From Anaerocolumna sp. (GTDB lineage Bacteria; Bacillota; Clostridia; Lachnospirales; Lachnospiraceae): 64,000 bases of DNA. Below the pieces are notes generated by a model. That model was not told where the DNA came from. It made no database searches and worked only from the letters and a program-made list of their open reading frames with translations. Positions 46,258-55,055 of the stretch are shown one piece after another. The position numbers and the translations under genes were made by a program. Location: positions 62,001 through 126,000 of the forward strand of contig JAQSXJ010000005.1 of NCBI GenBank assembly GCA_029256725.1, given 5' to 3'. Within the stretch, counting starts at the first letter, position 1, and each line of letters begins with the position of its first letter.

Positions 46258-46315
46258 TTGACAAGATAAAAGTATATGATATAATCTACGTTATAGACTA
46301 CGGTCTATAACGTAG
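46258..46315 (+). promoter_or_regulatory. Promoter and perfect 13-bp-arm operator of the opp operon
   Basis: TTGACA (46258-46263), 16 bases and TATAAT (46280-46285) are directly followed by the palindrome CTACGTTATAGAC-TACG-GTCTATAACGTAG (46286-46315), perfect over 13 bp per arm. A bound repressor would cover the start site. Related dyads precede pepP, hypE, prdF and prdC. Confidence 0.8.
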
Positions 46316-46366
46316 TATAAGAGCTTGCTAATGATATTTTCAAAGAATACAAAACGAATCAGGACA

Positions 46367-46395
46367 AGGGCGTTCCTTTATGGGAGCGCTCTTTT
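46367..46395 (+). terminator. Terminator-like hairpin in the opp leader
   Basis: AGGGCGTTCC pairs with GGGAGCGCTCT (10 bp with two G-U), followed by TTTTG. It lies between the opp promoter and oppB, so it may act as an attenuator. Confidence 0.6.
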
Positions 46396-46457
46396 GTGTC
46401 TTTGAAAGTATTATTAAGGGATGAACAACCTGTTGGTAAACAGGGAGGGAGGAAAAT

Positions 46458-47384
46458 ATGATCAGGTACATAATAAAACGTTTTTTATTAGCCATTGCAG
46501 TTATTTTTCTGATTGCTACCTTTACGTTCTGGCTGTCCAGGGCGATACCGGGGGGACCTTTTACGAAAGACCGAGCTTTACCGCAGACGGTAATTGAGAA
46601 TCTGGAGAAGAGATACAATTTGGATATGCCGGTCTTTCAACAGTATATAAAATATATCGGAAACATAGCCAGACTTGATTTCGGCCTATCCTATTACTAC
46701 AAGACAGAAACCGTTAATGATATCATCAAAAGAACATTCCCGGTATCCTGTCTGTTAGGGGTTATGGCTATGATAACCGCAACAGGTCTTGGAATACCAC
46801 TTGGAGTTATTAGTGCCTTAAAGGAAAACAAATGGCAGGATAATATCCTGAAGATAATGACCACCATATTTATATCCGTACCCAGTTTTGTACTGGCAAG
46901 TCTGCTTATGTATTATATCGGATACAAGCTCGGAATTCTGCCGGTAGCTATGTGGGGAACCTGGAAGCATGCAGTCCTGCCGGTACTTGCCCTATCAGCT
47001 GCGCCGCTGGCTACGGTTACCAAATATATGCGATCCAGCATGCTGGAGGTTTTGGGAGCTGATTATATCAGAACAGCCAAAGCCAAAGGGGCAGGACATT
47101 TTACCGTTACTTATATTCATGCCTTAAGAAATGCCATACTTCCGGTACTGACCATACTGGGACCGATGTTTGCAGGTATTGTGTGCGGAAGTTTTGTGAT
47201 TGAGCAGATATTTGCAGTACCTGGTCTTGGACAGTCCTTTACGGAATCCATTTTCAACAGAGATTATTCCATGATTATGGGATTAACTATTTTTTATTCC
47301 ATTATACTGGTAACCGTTATTTTAATTATTGATATATTGTACACCCTGATTGACCCAAGAATTAAAGTTGCAAGAGGTAAATAA
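46458..47384 (+). CDS. oppB: Oligopeptide ABC transporter permease OppB/DppB type
   Basis: A 308-residue permease: an N-terminal membrane helix, a periplasmic-type loop (PGGPFTKDRALP, KRYNLDMPVFQQYIKYIG, quoted in parts), then five helices and the cytoplasmic loop GADYIRTAKAKGA (about residue 198). GGAGGGAGGAAAA is the ribosome site. First gene of the opp operon that feeds peptides to the proline pathway downstream. Confidence 0.93.
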   Translation: MIRYIIKRFLLAIAVIFLIATFTFWLSRAIPGGPFTKDRALPQTVIENLEKRYNLDMPVFQQYIKYIGNIARLDFGLSYYYKTETVNDIIKRTFPVSCLLGVMAMITATGLGIPLGVISALKENKWQDNILKIMTTIFISVPSFVLASLLMYYIGYKLGILPVAMWGTWKHAVLPVLALSAAPLATVTKYMRSSMLEVLGADYIRTAKAKGAGHFTVTYIHALRNAILPVLTILGPMFAGIVCGSFVIEQIFAVPGLGQSFTESIFNRDYSMIMGLTIFYSIILVTVILIIDILYTLIDPRIKVARGK

Positions 47385-47442
47385 GGACATTACGAGAAGA
47401 AATTTATGCCTGGGAGCAAAGTATTCAGGCAGAGAGAAAGGT

Positions 47443-48345
47443 ATGGTTATTGGAATGGATAATACACTGATATCATTTAAAAGGATACCCTGCGAAGAAA
47501 AACAGGCGGATGTCATCTTAAGACCGCCATCCACCTTTGCTAAGGATGCCTGGTACCGATTCAGCCGCAATAAGCTGGGACTTATAGGAGCTGCCTTCAT
47601 ACTGTTTATGGTTTTTCTTGCAGTTTTCGGACCTCAGCTCAGTAAATGGGATTATCAGTATCAGAATCTTTCAGAGGCTTTTCAGACACCGTCAAAAGAG
47701 CATTTAATGGGAACGGATAATCTGGGAAGGGATTTGATGATACGAATTATATATGGTGCCAGAATCTCTCTGATAGTCGGCTTTTCAGCAAGTATTATTT
47801 CTGTTGTTATCGGTGTTTTTTATGGTGCCATATCCGGTTATGCTGGAGGAATTACGGATACTGTTATGATGCGTTTTGTTGAAATTGTAGACTCAGTTCC
47901 TTCCACTCTCTATATCATATTGCTGGCACAGGTGGTGCAAAAGGGAGGAATTATAAATATTATTGCTGTTATTGGTTTTACCAGTTGGCTTGGGATGGCA
48001 AGGTTAGTTCGAGGAGAAGTGTTGAGTCTTAAATCCAGAGAGTTCGTACTTGCGGCAAAAGTCAGCAATATCAGTAATTTACGAATACTTACCAGACATT
48101 TGATACCAAATTGTCTGGGACCTATTATTGTATCTCTGACACTTAGCATCCCCAGTGCCATCTTTGTAGAAGCAGCACTTCGTTTTCTTGGAATTATGAG
48201 TCTTGCTACTCCCAGTTGGGGAAGCCTTGCATCAGATGGTATTAAAGTTATGAGAGCTTGTCCCCATATGATTATATTTCCTTCTATATTTATCAGCCTT
48301 ACCATGCTGGCATTTAATTTCTTGGGGGACTGGATCCTAAAATGA
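47443..48345 (+). CDS. oppC: Oligopeptide ABC transporter permease OppC/DppC type, 3' end frameshifted
   Basis: A permease of about 301 residues: residues 30-50 hold the WYRFSRNKLGLIG segment, then LMGTDNLGRDLMIRIIYGAR and the loop SREFVLAAKVSNIS. The family normally ends LGDGLRDALDPKMR or similar. Here the frame ends LGDWILK and stops at 48343, while LDPKMR followed by a stop is encoded in another frame (48330-48350). A deletion of about 13-14 bases near 48329 explains this. The start is uncertain: 47443 (GAGAAAGG adjacent) or 47455; upstream codons also stay open into oppB. Confidence 0.85.
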   Translation: MVIGMDNTLISFKRIPCEEKQADVILRPPSTFAKDAWYRFSRNKLGLIGAAFILFMVFLAVFGPQLSKWDYQYQNLSEAFQTPSKEHLMGTDNLGRDLMIRIIYGARISLIVGFSASIISVVIGVFYGAISGYAGGITDTVMMRFVEIVDSVPSTLYIILLAQVVQKGGIINIIAVIGFTSWLGMARLVRGEVLSLKSREFVLAAKVSNISNLRILTRHLIPNCLGPIIVSLTLSIPSAIFVEAALRFLGIMSLATPSWGSLASDGIKVMRACPHMIIFPSIFISLTMLAFNFLGDWILK

Positions 48346-48403
48346 GATAGTACAGAATGTGGGTTTTGCGAAATATTAAAAAGCATTATTCACACTCTGA
48401 GTT

Positions 48404-48445
48404 ATGGTAGTGTCACATCTGCAAGCAGATGCGGCATGCAATGGG
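48404..48445 (+). other. Possible degenerate third copy of the leader element
   Basis: GTGTCAC, a perfect ATCTGC/GCAGAT hairpin and GCATGCAATGGGAG echo the 3' part of the leader elements before blaI and oppD (GTGGCAGT, hairpin, ATATGCAATGGGTG). The match is partial and it has no coupled gene. Confidence 0.3.
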
Positions 48446-48516
48446 AGCTGGGGGCTATTGCATTTTAAACAATGTTGCTGTATTTGGACAGTACTGCAGG
48501 TTTGCTGAGGGGATAG

Positions 48517-48645
48517 ATGAAAATTAGAGTAAAAGAAAATTTATTATTGAAAGGGTGCCACATTAATATTCCTTCGTTTAAATTGTATTTGTGTGGCAGT
48601 ATCTCAGGCTGGCTTGAGATATGCAATAGGTGTAAATATGGATAA
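48517..48645 (+). CDS. Leader peptide with four cysteines, overlapping oppD
   Basis: A 42-codon ORF starts at ATG 48517, four bases after GAGGGG. It reads MKIRVKENLLLKGCH, CGSISGWLE, ICNRCKYG. It is homologous to the ORF before blaI (15200-15307): KEN, LKGCH, CGSI, ICN and CK are shared. Its stop lies inside oppD (8-base overlap). The 3' part forms the stem ATCTCAGG/CTTGAGAT; versus the other copy a G-C pair is replaced by T-A. Either a conserved peptide, an RNA element or both. Confidence 0.55.
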   Translation: MKIRVKENLLLKGCHINIPSFKLYLCGSISGWLEICNRCKYG

Positions 48646-49618
48646 ATTATTGGAAGTAAAGAACTTAAAAACAACCTTTAAAACTAAATTCGGAGATGTG
48701 CAGGCTGTAAATGATGTATCCTTTCAGCTGGATTCCGGTGAGATTATGGCAATTGTAGGTGAATCTGGTTCCGGTAAGAGTGTTACGGCTATGTCTATTA
48801 TGAAGCTGGTTGCGGCAGGAGGACGAATCGAAGAAGGAGAGATTAATTTTCAGGGTAAAGACTTAGCCAGATATAGTGATAAGGAAATGAAAAATATCAG
48901 AGGCGCTGAGATCAGCATGATATTTCAGGATCCCATGTCCTGTATCAATCCAGTTTACACCATTGGGTATCAGATGGATGAAGTTCTTCGTTTTCATCAT
49001 AAAGAACTGGATAAGCAGGCTAGAAAAGAAAGACTTATTGAAATGCTTCATAAAGTCGGAATGTCTAATCCTGAACACCGGTTAAAGCAATATCCCCATG
49101 AATTATCCGGTGGTATGAGACAGAGGATTATGATTGCAATGTCGTTACTGTGTAATCCGAAACTTCTTATTGCAGATGAACCTACCACTGCCTTGGATGT
49201 TACCATACAAGCACAGATAATGGACCTGATAAAGGAATTGAGTCAGGAATTTAAGACCTCAGTTATATTAATTACCCATGATTTGGGAGTGGTGGCCAGT
49301 GTTGCTCATAAGGTTATGGTTATGTATGCCGGTGAAGTAGTGGAATTGGCAGATATCAGAAATCTTTATTATAATCCGAAACACCCGTATACCTGGGGGC
49401 TATTAAAGGCACTGCCCAGGCTTAACATGCCAAAGAATTCTCTTATGCCAATACCGGGTTCTACACCGGATCTGCTGCTTAAAAGGCAGGGATGTCCTTT
49501 CTTTGACCGGTGCAGTTATGCAATGGAGTGCTGCCAAAACATGAATTCGCCTTTCTTTGAAGTTGAGCCGAACCACCTGGTTAAATGCTTTAGGTACCAT
49601 TCTGAATTCCGGGAGTAA
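48638..49618 (+). CDS. oppD: Oligopeptide ABC transporter ATP-binding protein OppD/DppD type
   Basis: A 326-residue ATPase. Walker A GESGSGKS (about residue 39), signature LSGGMRQR, Walker B LLIADEPTTALD, and the C-terminal oligopeptide-transporter domain with the Cys-rich CPFFDRCSYAMECC. The start is taken at ATG 48638, which overlaps the leader peptide; an in-frame GTG 45 bases upstream is within the leader hairpin. Its own ribosome site (AGGTG) is weak, so coupling to the leader is likely. Confidence 0.93.
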   Translation: MDKLLEVKNLKTTFKTKFGDVQAVNDVSFQLDSGEIMAIVGESGSGKSVTAMSIMKLVAAGGRIEEGEINFQGKDLARYSDKEMKNIRGAEISMIFQDPMSCINPVYTIGYQMDEVLRFHHKELDKQARKERLIEMLHKVGMSNPEHRLKQYPHELSGGMRQRIMIAMSLLCNPKLLIADEPTTALDVTIQAQIMDLIKELSQEFKTSVILITHDLGVVASVAHKVMVMYAGEVVELADIRNLYYNPKHPYTWGLLKALPRLNMPKNSLMPIPGSTPDLLLKRQGCPFFDRCSYAMECCQNMNSPFFEVEPNHLVKCFRYHSEFRE

Positions 49619-49819
49619 TATCAATTAAAAAGGAATAATTTTATTGATTTATATACAGATAAGTCCAAAATGAACACAGAAGGTGTACATTCCGGATTTT
49701 GTCAAAAATTTTTATTGCTGGAAGTTCAGTATCATGTCAGAAAGTGTGAAACAAAAATAATTTCAACTGTAAATATGTGCCTACAAAGTTTGCAGGCTGA
49801 GAAAGGCTTGGATATTAAT

Positions 49820-50791
49820 ATGACCCGTGAGAAAAAGGTATTGCTGGAAATAAAGAACTTAAAAAAGTATTTTCCCATTAAACAAAACCTGCTAAAGGCT
49901 GTCGATGATGTAAGTTTTTCTTTGTATGAAAATGAAACCTTAGGATTGGTAGGTGAGAGTGGTTGCGGAAAGACTACACTTGGAAGAACTGTCATGAAAC
50001 TCTATGAGCCTACTGAAGGGAAGATAATCTTTAACGGAACAGATATCGCAGGGCTTAAAAATAAGCAGCTGGCTCCCTATAGAAAAGATATGCATATGAT
50101 TTTTCAGGACCCCTATGCCTCCTTAAATCCCAGAATGAATGTCTCGGAGATTATTATGGAAGCCATGGAAAATGACAGAGACATTCCCAAAGCAGCCAGA
50201 AGAGATAGGGTATTGGAATTGTTAAAAATGGTGGGGTTAAACAGTGACCATGCTAATCGTTTTCCTCATGAATTCTCCGGAGGACAGAGACAAAGAGTAG
50301 GAATAGCCAGATCTCTGGCAGCTAACCCTAAATTTATTGTTTGTGATGAACCTATTTCTGCGCTGGATGTATCCATACAGGCACAAGTAGTGAATCTACT
50401 GAAAGAACTGCAGGAAGAACTTAACCTTACTTATTTGTTTATTGCCCATGATCTATCCATGGTTCAATATATTTCGGATCGCGTTGGTGTAATGTATCTT
50501 GGAAAGCTGGTGGAGTTAACCACCTCAGAAGAACTATATGAGAAACCCCTGCATCCCTATACCACCGCCTTAATTAGTACAATACCGTTTCCTGATCCGG
50601 AGATAGAGGAAAAGAAGGAGCGTATATTGTTAGAAGGTGAGATTCCGAGTCCCATTAACCCGCCAAGTGGTTGTGCATTTCGTACCAGATGTCGTAAGGT
50701 AACAGAAAAGTGTGCAATGGAATGCCCCTCTTTACAGGAGGTACAACCCGGTCATTATGTGGCATGCCATCAATATGGTACGGCAAAATAA
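49820..50791 (+). CDS. oppF: Oligopeptide ABC transporter ATP-binding protein OppF/DppF type
   Basis: A 323-residue ATPase with Walker A GESGCGKTTLGR, signature FSGGQRQR, Walker B FIVCDEPISALD and C-terminal CAFRTRCRKVTEKCAMECP. The open frame extends 150 bases upstream, but those residues are not family-like (CQKFLLLEVQYH), so translation from ATG 49820 is preferred; its ribosome site is weak. The 201-base gap to oppD is longer than usual inside an opp operon. Confidence 0.92.
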   Translation: MTREKKVLLEIKNLKKYFPIKQNLLKAVDDVSFSLYENETLGLVGESGCGKTTLGRTVMKLYEPTEGKIIFNGTDIAGLKNKQLAPYRKDMHMIFQDPYASLNPRMNVSEIIMEAMENDRDIPKAARRDRVLELLKMVGLNSDHANRFPHEFSGGQRQRVGIARSLAANPKFIVCDEPISALDVSIQAQVVNLLKELQEELNLTYLFIAHDLSMVQYISDRVGVMYLGKLVELTTSEELYEKPLHPYTTALISTIPFPDPEIEEKKERILLEGEIPSPINPPSGCAFRTRCRKVTEKCAMECPSLQEVQPGHYVACHQYGTAK

Positions 50792-50809
50792 CAGAAAGGA
50801 AACGAAATT

Positions 50810-52519
50810 ATGAAGAAACGAATGGCACTCATACTTGCAATGGTTATGGCTTTATCCCTGGCAGGCTGTTCCGGTAATTCAGGCAATGGGGGACAGAAAA
50901 CATCTGCTGTAAATGGTTCCCAAGGGGCTGATACAGGCTCTTCTTCCCAGGAAAACACCGGCTCAGGAGGAGAAAAAACGGTAGTATATAATGTTGGAAA
51001 TGAACCGGATTCCTATGATCCGGGGCTGAGTATTAATACTTCTACCGTTATACTATTCCAGCAGGGATATGATTTCTTATATCGTCTGGATTCCTCCGGA
51101 ACCTATCAGCCATCCCTGGCTGAGAGTTATGAGATGAGCGAGGACGGTCTGGAATACACCTTTCATTTGAGAGAAGGGCTTAAGTTCTCAGACGGCAGTG
51201 ATCTAACAGCAGAAGATGTGGCTTATTCCTGGACAAGAGTATTAGATCCAAACACTGCTTCGGAATATGCTTTTATCATGTATTATATAAAAGGTGCAGA
51301 AGCCTTTAACACCTGCTTAAATGAAGGCTCTGGCATCAGCTATGAGGATGCCAAGGCAGCCCTTGGAATAGAAGTTGTGGATCCCTTAACCGTAAAGATT
51401 ACCCTGGAAGCTCCTACGGCATATTTTCTTTCCTTGACTGGATTTATCACCTATGCAGTACTGGATAAAGAATTCCTGGAGAAAACAGCCACCTATGGTG
51501 CTGCGGTAGACTCTGTCTCCAGCAGCGGACCCTTTAAACTTACCGAGTGGAAAAAGGGAGAATACATGTTGTTTGAAAAGAATGAAAATTACTGGGATAA
51601 AGACAGTGTCACTCTTGATAAAATCAAAATGACCATGGTAGATGCCTCCTCAACGGAACTTACCCTATTTGATACCGGAGAAATCCAAGCGACTAACGTA
51701 GATATGTCAACAGCCGATATACTTGCCTATCAGGCAAAAGGAAATCTACAGCAGATGACCCAGTTAAATACCGGTTGGATAGCCTTTAATACTGTAAAAT
51801 CTCCTCTGGATGATGTTAGAGTCAGAAAAGCTTTGGTCTATGCACTTGATTTAAATGCAATCAATCAGAGTGTAATTGGTGGAGGTTCAATTGCAGCAGA
51901 TGGAATTATTCCTGGCAGTATGCCCTCACCCGAGGATCCTTCTAATCCTTTTCGAACAACTTCCTATATTAATACTGCCGGCGACATAGAAAAAGCCAAA
52001 ACGCTTCTGGCAGAAGCCGGCTACCCGGAAGGAAAAGGATTCCCTAGTTTAAAGCTGCAATACGGTGCCTCTAATGACTTAAACCGAATGATATCTGAAG
52101 CCATGTGTGCAATGTGGCAACAGAACCTTGGTATTACCATAACTCCCGATGGCATGGAAGCAAAAGCCAGAAACACTGCCAGACAGGAAGGGGATTTCGA
52201 TTTGTGCTTCCAAGGCTGGGGAGCAGATTATGCCGACCCCTACACCTTCTTAGAGTGCTTAAAGTCCTCCCACTATTACAACTATGGTAAATACAACAGT
52301 GCAGAGTTCGATTCCTATATGAATGCCGCAGCTACTTCCCTGTCAGCAACAGAAAGAACAGAAGCAATGACGAAGGCTGAGGCGTTGCTCTTTGAGGATA
52401 TGCCTATACTGTGCTACAATTTTGCTACGAAATGTTACCTTCAATCTGATAAACTGGTAAATGTAGTTAGAAATCCGACTGGGCCTGTGGATTTGAAGTG
52501 GGCTGATTTGATTGAGTAA
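50810..52519 (+). CDS. oppA: Oligopeptide-binding lipoprotein OppA type
   Basis: A 569-residue SBP family 5 lipoprotein. Signal peptide with lipobox LAGC (Cys about residue 20), a Ser/Gly-rich linker, then the binding domain: VYNVGNEPDSYDPG, SLAESYEMSEDGLEYTFHLR (residue 105 region), SGPFKLTEWKKGEYM, ARNTARQEGDFDLCFQGWG. AAAGGA precedes the ATG. The final gene of the opp operon; peptides bound are presumably proline- or hydroxyproline-containing, which is inference from context. Confidence 0.93.
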   Translation: MKKRMALILAMVMALSLAGCSGNSGNGGQKTSAVNGSQGADTGSSSQENTGSGGEKTVVYNVGNEPDSYDPGLSINTSTVILFQQGYDFLYRLDSSGTYQPSLAESYEMSEDGLEYTFHLREGLKFSDGSDLTAEDVAYSWTRVLDPNTASEYAFIMYYIKGAEAFNTCLNEGSGISYEDAKAALGIEVVDPLTVKITLEAPTAYFLSLTGFITYAVLDKEFLEKTATYGAAVDSVSSSGPFKLTEWKKGEYMLFEKNENYWDKDSVTLDKIKMTMVDASSTELTLFDTGEIQATNVDMSTADILAYQAKGNLQQMTQLNTGWIAFNTVKSPLDDVRVRKALVYALDLNAINQSVIGGGSIAADGIIPGSMPSPEDPSNPFRTTSYINTAGDIEKAKTLLAEAGYPEGKGFPSLKLQYGASNDLNRMISEAMCAMWQQNLGITITPDGMEAKARNTARQEGDFDLCFQGWGADYADPYTFLECLKSSHYYNYGKYNSAEFDSYMNAAATSLSATERTEAMTKAEALLFEDMPILCYNFATKCYLQSDKLVNVVRNPTGPVDLKWADLIE

Positions 52520-52560
52520 ATTGATTGAGATTGATGGATGAGTTTTAGTTTTTGGAAGTG

Positions 52561-52734
52561 GACGAAAACCCGGCTTGCTCTTTGTCCGTTTTTGTTCGGA
52601 GAAGAACCCTTATTCCACTAAAACTGCAGAAATTGCTTAAAGCAGTCCAGAATAAACCAAACTCGCGTATAGATAGTTGTGACAGCGGGAGCGTGTTGCA
52701 CGCTCAGACAGTGGTTTATTCTCCGGGTTTTCTG
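52561..52734. repeat. Nested inverted repeats after oppA
   Basis: AGAATAAACCA (52649-52659) pairs with TGGTTTATTCT (52712-52722), and ACGAAAACCCGG near 52562 pairs with CCGGGTTTTCTG (52723-52734). Inside, GAGCGTG and CACGCTC form a third stem. It may be a terminator region or a MITE-like remnant. The rest of 52520-52971 holds only the TetR promoter region (TTGTGA, 17 bases, TACAAT near 52905-52933). Confidence 0.5.
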
Positions 52735-52971
52735 TATTAATAAAGATATATACTTAAATATGTTTTACTTGAGGAAAGTAAGTTATATAATTATGAAATT
52801 GACAACATAACGGATAAACAGAACTCCAAATCATCGTTCGCAGCCACAACCTAACCCTTAGAACCCTTAGATAATTCATGACAACGTTTTCCAAACCTTT
52901 TGTGTTGTGATAAATTTAATTTTATGATACAATATTTATCAGTATACGATTGGACATGTATTGCCATATAT

Positions 52972-53520
52972 ATGTCAGAATGCGAGGAAATCATTCATAT
53001 AAAAGGTTATGAGGATACAACAGTAGAGGATATTATTGCAGCTGCCGGAACTTCTAAGGGAACCTTTTATTATTATTTTGAACGGAAAGATTCCTTACTG
53101 GATACGCTGGCTACCATTTTCGACCGCCGATATGAGCAGTTAGAGAAGGAAATGTCTACAGCTCTTAGCAGTTACGAAAAACTGCTGTTTATGAATTATG
53201 AGATGCATCAGTTTATTGAAAAAAATATTGATGTGGATTTACTTTCTTCTTTGTATTCCACGCAGCTTATCTCAAAGGGGCAGTCAAACTTACTGGATCA
53301 GAACAGAATTTATTATAAATTGGTAACTGATATTATTGAAGAAGGGCAGAAACTTGGACAGATTACGAAAGATAAATCTGTCAGGGAACTGACGAAATAT
53401 TATTCTCTTTGTGAACGTGCTTTAATATCTGACTGGTGCCTTAGTAAAGGGAATTATTCTTTGAGCCAGTACAGTAAGGACTTTTTACCTTTTATGCTGG
53501 AAGCAATTAAGGCAGAATAA
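52972..53520 (+). CDS. TetR/AcrR-family transcriptional regulator
   Basis: A 182-residue regulator. The HTH is clear (GYEDTTVEDIIAAAGTSKGT, then FYYYFERKDSLLDTLA), and the C-terminal helical ligand domain has normal length. The first helix is divergent and short (MSECEEIIHIK), so the N-terminus may be eroded or the start may lie further upstream; the frame is open to TTG 52900. A promoter-like TTGTGA-TACAAT pair near 52905-52933 argues for a start at 52972. It is the only regulator in the opp-pep-hyp-prd region and thus the best candidate for the shared dyad. Confidence 0.75.
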   Translation: MSECEEIIHIKGYEDTTVEDIIAAAGTSKGTFYYYFERKDSLLDTLATIFDRRYEQLEKEMSTALSSYEKLLFMNYEMHQFIEKNIDVDLLSSLYSTQLISKGQSNLLDQNRIYYKLVTDIIEEGQKLGQITKDKSVRELTKYYSLCERALISDWCLSKGNYSLSQYSKDFLPFMLEAIKAE

Positions 53521-53598
53521 GTAGATGCAAATAAATAGATGTAAATAAGTAAATACAAATAAGTAGTTGCATATAAGTAAATACAAATAAATAAAAAC
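53515..53598. repeat. Six-unit 14-bp tandem repeat
   Basis: Six adjacent copies of a 14-base unit close to AAATAAGTARATRC. The first copy includes the TetR stop codon. In-frame extension of TetR does not occur. Confidence 0.8.
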
Positions 53599-53643
53599 GG
53601 TAAGCAACAGATACTTTATAGATATTCTTATGGTTAGAGTTAA

Positions 53644-53707
53644 TGCAGGTTCTGTATGTTGTATTCTTTGGGTTCATATACAACATAAAAGCAACCTGCA
53701 TTTTTTT
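53644..53707 (+). terminator. Terminator between TetR and pepP
   Basis: TGCAGGTT..TGTATGTTGTA pairs with TACAACATA..AACCTGCA, followed by seven T (53701-53707). It serves the TetR transcript and lies at the convergent end of pepP. Confidence 0.8.
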
Positions 53708-53715
53708 ATATGCAA

Positions 53716-54969
53716 TTATCTTTTACCCATTATAGCTTCTATTTCTTCCATACTGCGAGGGGTTAGGGCTGAGAGATTTTCGCAGCCGGTTTCGGTTATG
53801 AGACAATTGTCCTCCAATCTAAAGCCGATTCCCCATTCTTCACAATATATTCCGATGTCCACGCAGAATACCATACCGGGAGCGGTGAGCATTGTATCTG
53901 CCGGTGCTACCAAATCGTGAACATCGTAACCTACATGATGGGCGCCTCCATGCCACATATATTTACCCACATCTTCATATTTATCGCAAAGTCCTATTTC
54001 TTTTAATCGTTCATAGTTATATTTTCTGGCGGTTAAGTCTACCTCTGTCATTGGAATCCCTGGTTTTAAGATATCAAACATATAATTTGAGGTTTCATAA
54101 GCACATTGGTATAACAGCCTTTGTTTTTCATTAAATTTACCGTTACAGGGCCAGCCTCTGGAAACATCAGTTATCATATTGTCATAGCAGGCGCCTACAT
54201 CATTCAGTATCATATCCCCGTCACTAGCTCGTCCTTTGTAGGAGTAGTAGTGAATACAGAAATTGTTGTCACCGGCGGATATGATAGAGGGGAATCCGGG
54301 GACCAGAACGCCGTGTTGTGCCAGAGCATAATCGAATTCAGCTTTGTACTGGTATTCATACATACCGGGTTTTGAAGCTTTCATCATGGCTATGATGCCT
54401 TCTTTTGTAATCTGTTCAGCGGTTCTCATTGCCTCGATTTCACAGGATTTTTTGATGGTTCGCTGTTTTCTGATTTGAGGATTCAGATTCTTGATAGTGA
54501 CAAAGGGATAACGGCTTTTTATATAAGCAGCCAGTTTATAAGCTTCATTATCCGGTTCATCTTCTTTTAGCTTATCAAAATCCAGATATAATCTTTCTAA
54601 GCTGCCAGATTGGATTTTCTTATCCAGATAGGTGGTAAATTCCTGTATGTATTTAATCTGTGCAGCACCGGAGATATCCTGCGCTTGATTTTCCGTTAAG
54701 CGTCTGCCAGTCCAACGTTCCTCCAAAAGGTTTGGTGGCAGCAGATACAGTGCTTCTTCTACACTGTCAGCACCATATTTAAGAGCGGCCAGAATACTTT
54801 GTTCCTGATCAATGCCAGTCATATAGACGAAACTTCTGTCTGCAAAGAAAGGATAATATTCATCACCGGTTTTTCTTTTAGATTGACCGCTGAATAAAAT
54901 TGCAAGTGAACCGGGTTCCAGGCTGTTATAAAGTGACTGTCTGTTTTCCATGTGAAATTCTTTTATCAT
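53716..54969 (-). CDS. pepP: Xaa-Pro aminopeptidase (M24B)
   Basis: A 417-residue peptidase that removes an N-terminal residue preceding proline. Domain order is an N-terminal creatinase-like domain (AMP_N, with SLYNSLEPGSLAILFSG and DEYYPFFADRSFVYMTG) and a pita-bread catalytic domain. The dimetal ligands are visible: Asp pair in ILNDVGACYDNMITDVSRG, His in WHGGAHHVGYDVHD, Glu in FCVDIGIYCEEWG and RLEDNCLI. GGAAGGAG lies 6 bases before the ATG whose complement is 54967-54969; the frame is open 90 bases further but that part carries the promoter and operator. It should yield free proline from imported peptides. Confidence 0.92.
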   Translation of the reverse strand: MIKEFHMENRQSLYNSLEPGSLAILFSGQSKRKTGDEYYPFFADRSFVYMTGIDQEQSILAALKYGADSVEEALYLLPPNLLEERWTGRRLTENQAQDISGAAQIKYIQEFTTYLDKKIQSGSLERLYLDFDKLKEDEPDNEAYKLAAYIKSRYPFVTIKNLNPQIRKQRTIKKSCEIEAMRTAEQITKEGIIAMMKASKPGMYEYQYKAEFDYALAQHGVLVPGFPSIISAGDNNFCIHYYSYKGRASDGDMILNDVGACYDNMITDVSRGWPCNGKFNEKQRLLYQCAYETSNYMFDILKPGIPMTEVDLTARKYNYERLKEIGLCDKYEDVGKYMWHGGAHHVGYDVHDLVAPADTMLTAPGMVFCVDIGIYCEEWGIGFRLEDNCLITETGCENLSALTPRSMEEIEAIMGKR

Positions 54970-55025
54970 TGTGGCTCCTTCCGTGAAAACTAAATGATTG
55001 ACAAAAAATAAATGAGAATTTATAA

Positions 55026-55055
55026 TATAGACTACGGTATAGAACACAGTATAAT
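55026..55055 (-). promoter_or_regulatory. Regulon dyad upstream of pepP
   Basis: TATAGACTACGGTATAGAAC followed by ACAGTATAAT aligns base for base in length with the opp and hypE sites (TATAGAC, four bases, GT-TATA, then GTATAA). It lies 57 bases before the pepP start. The remainder of 54970-55394 holds nothing clear, apart from an AT-rich proC2 upstream region. Confidence 0.65.

Noticed and set aside
47910-48386. Long minus-strand ORF of 158 codons opposite oppC
   Set aside because: It is fully antisense to a well-supported permease gene and its product has no recognisable features.
52552-52740. 62-codon plus-strand ORF after oppA
   Set aside because: Falls in the nested inverted repeats; no ribosome site and no recognisable product.
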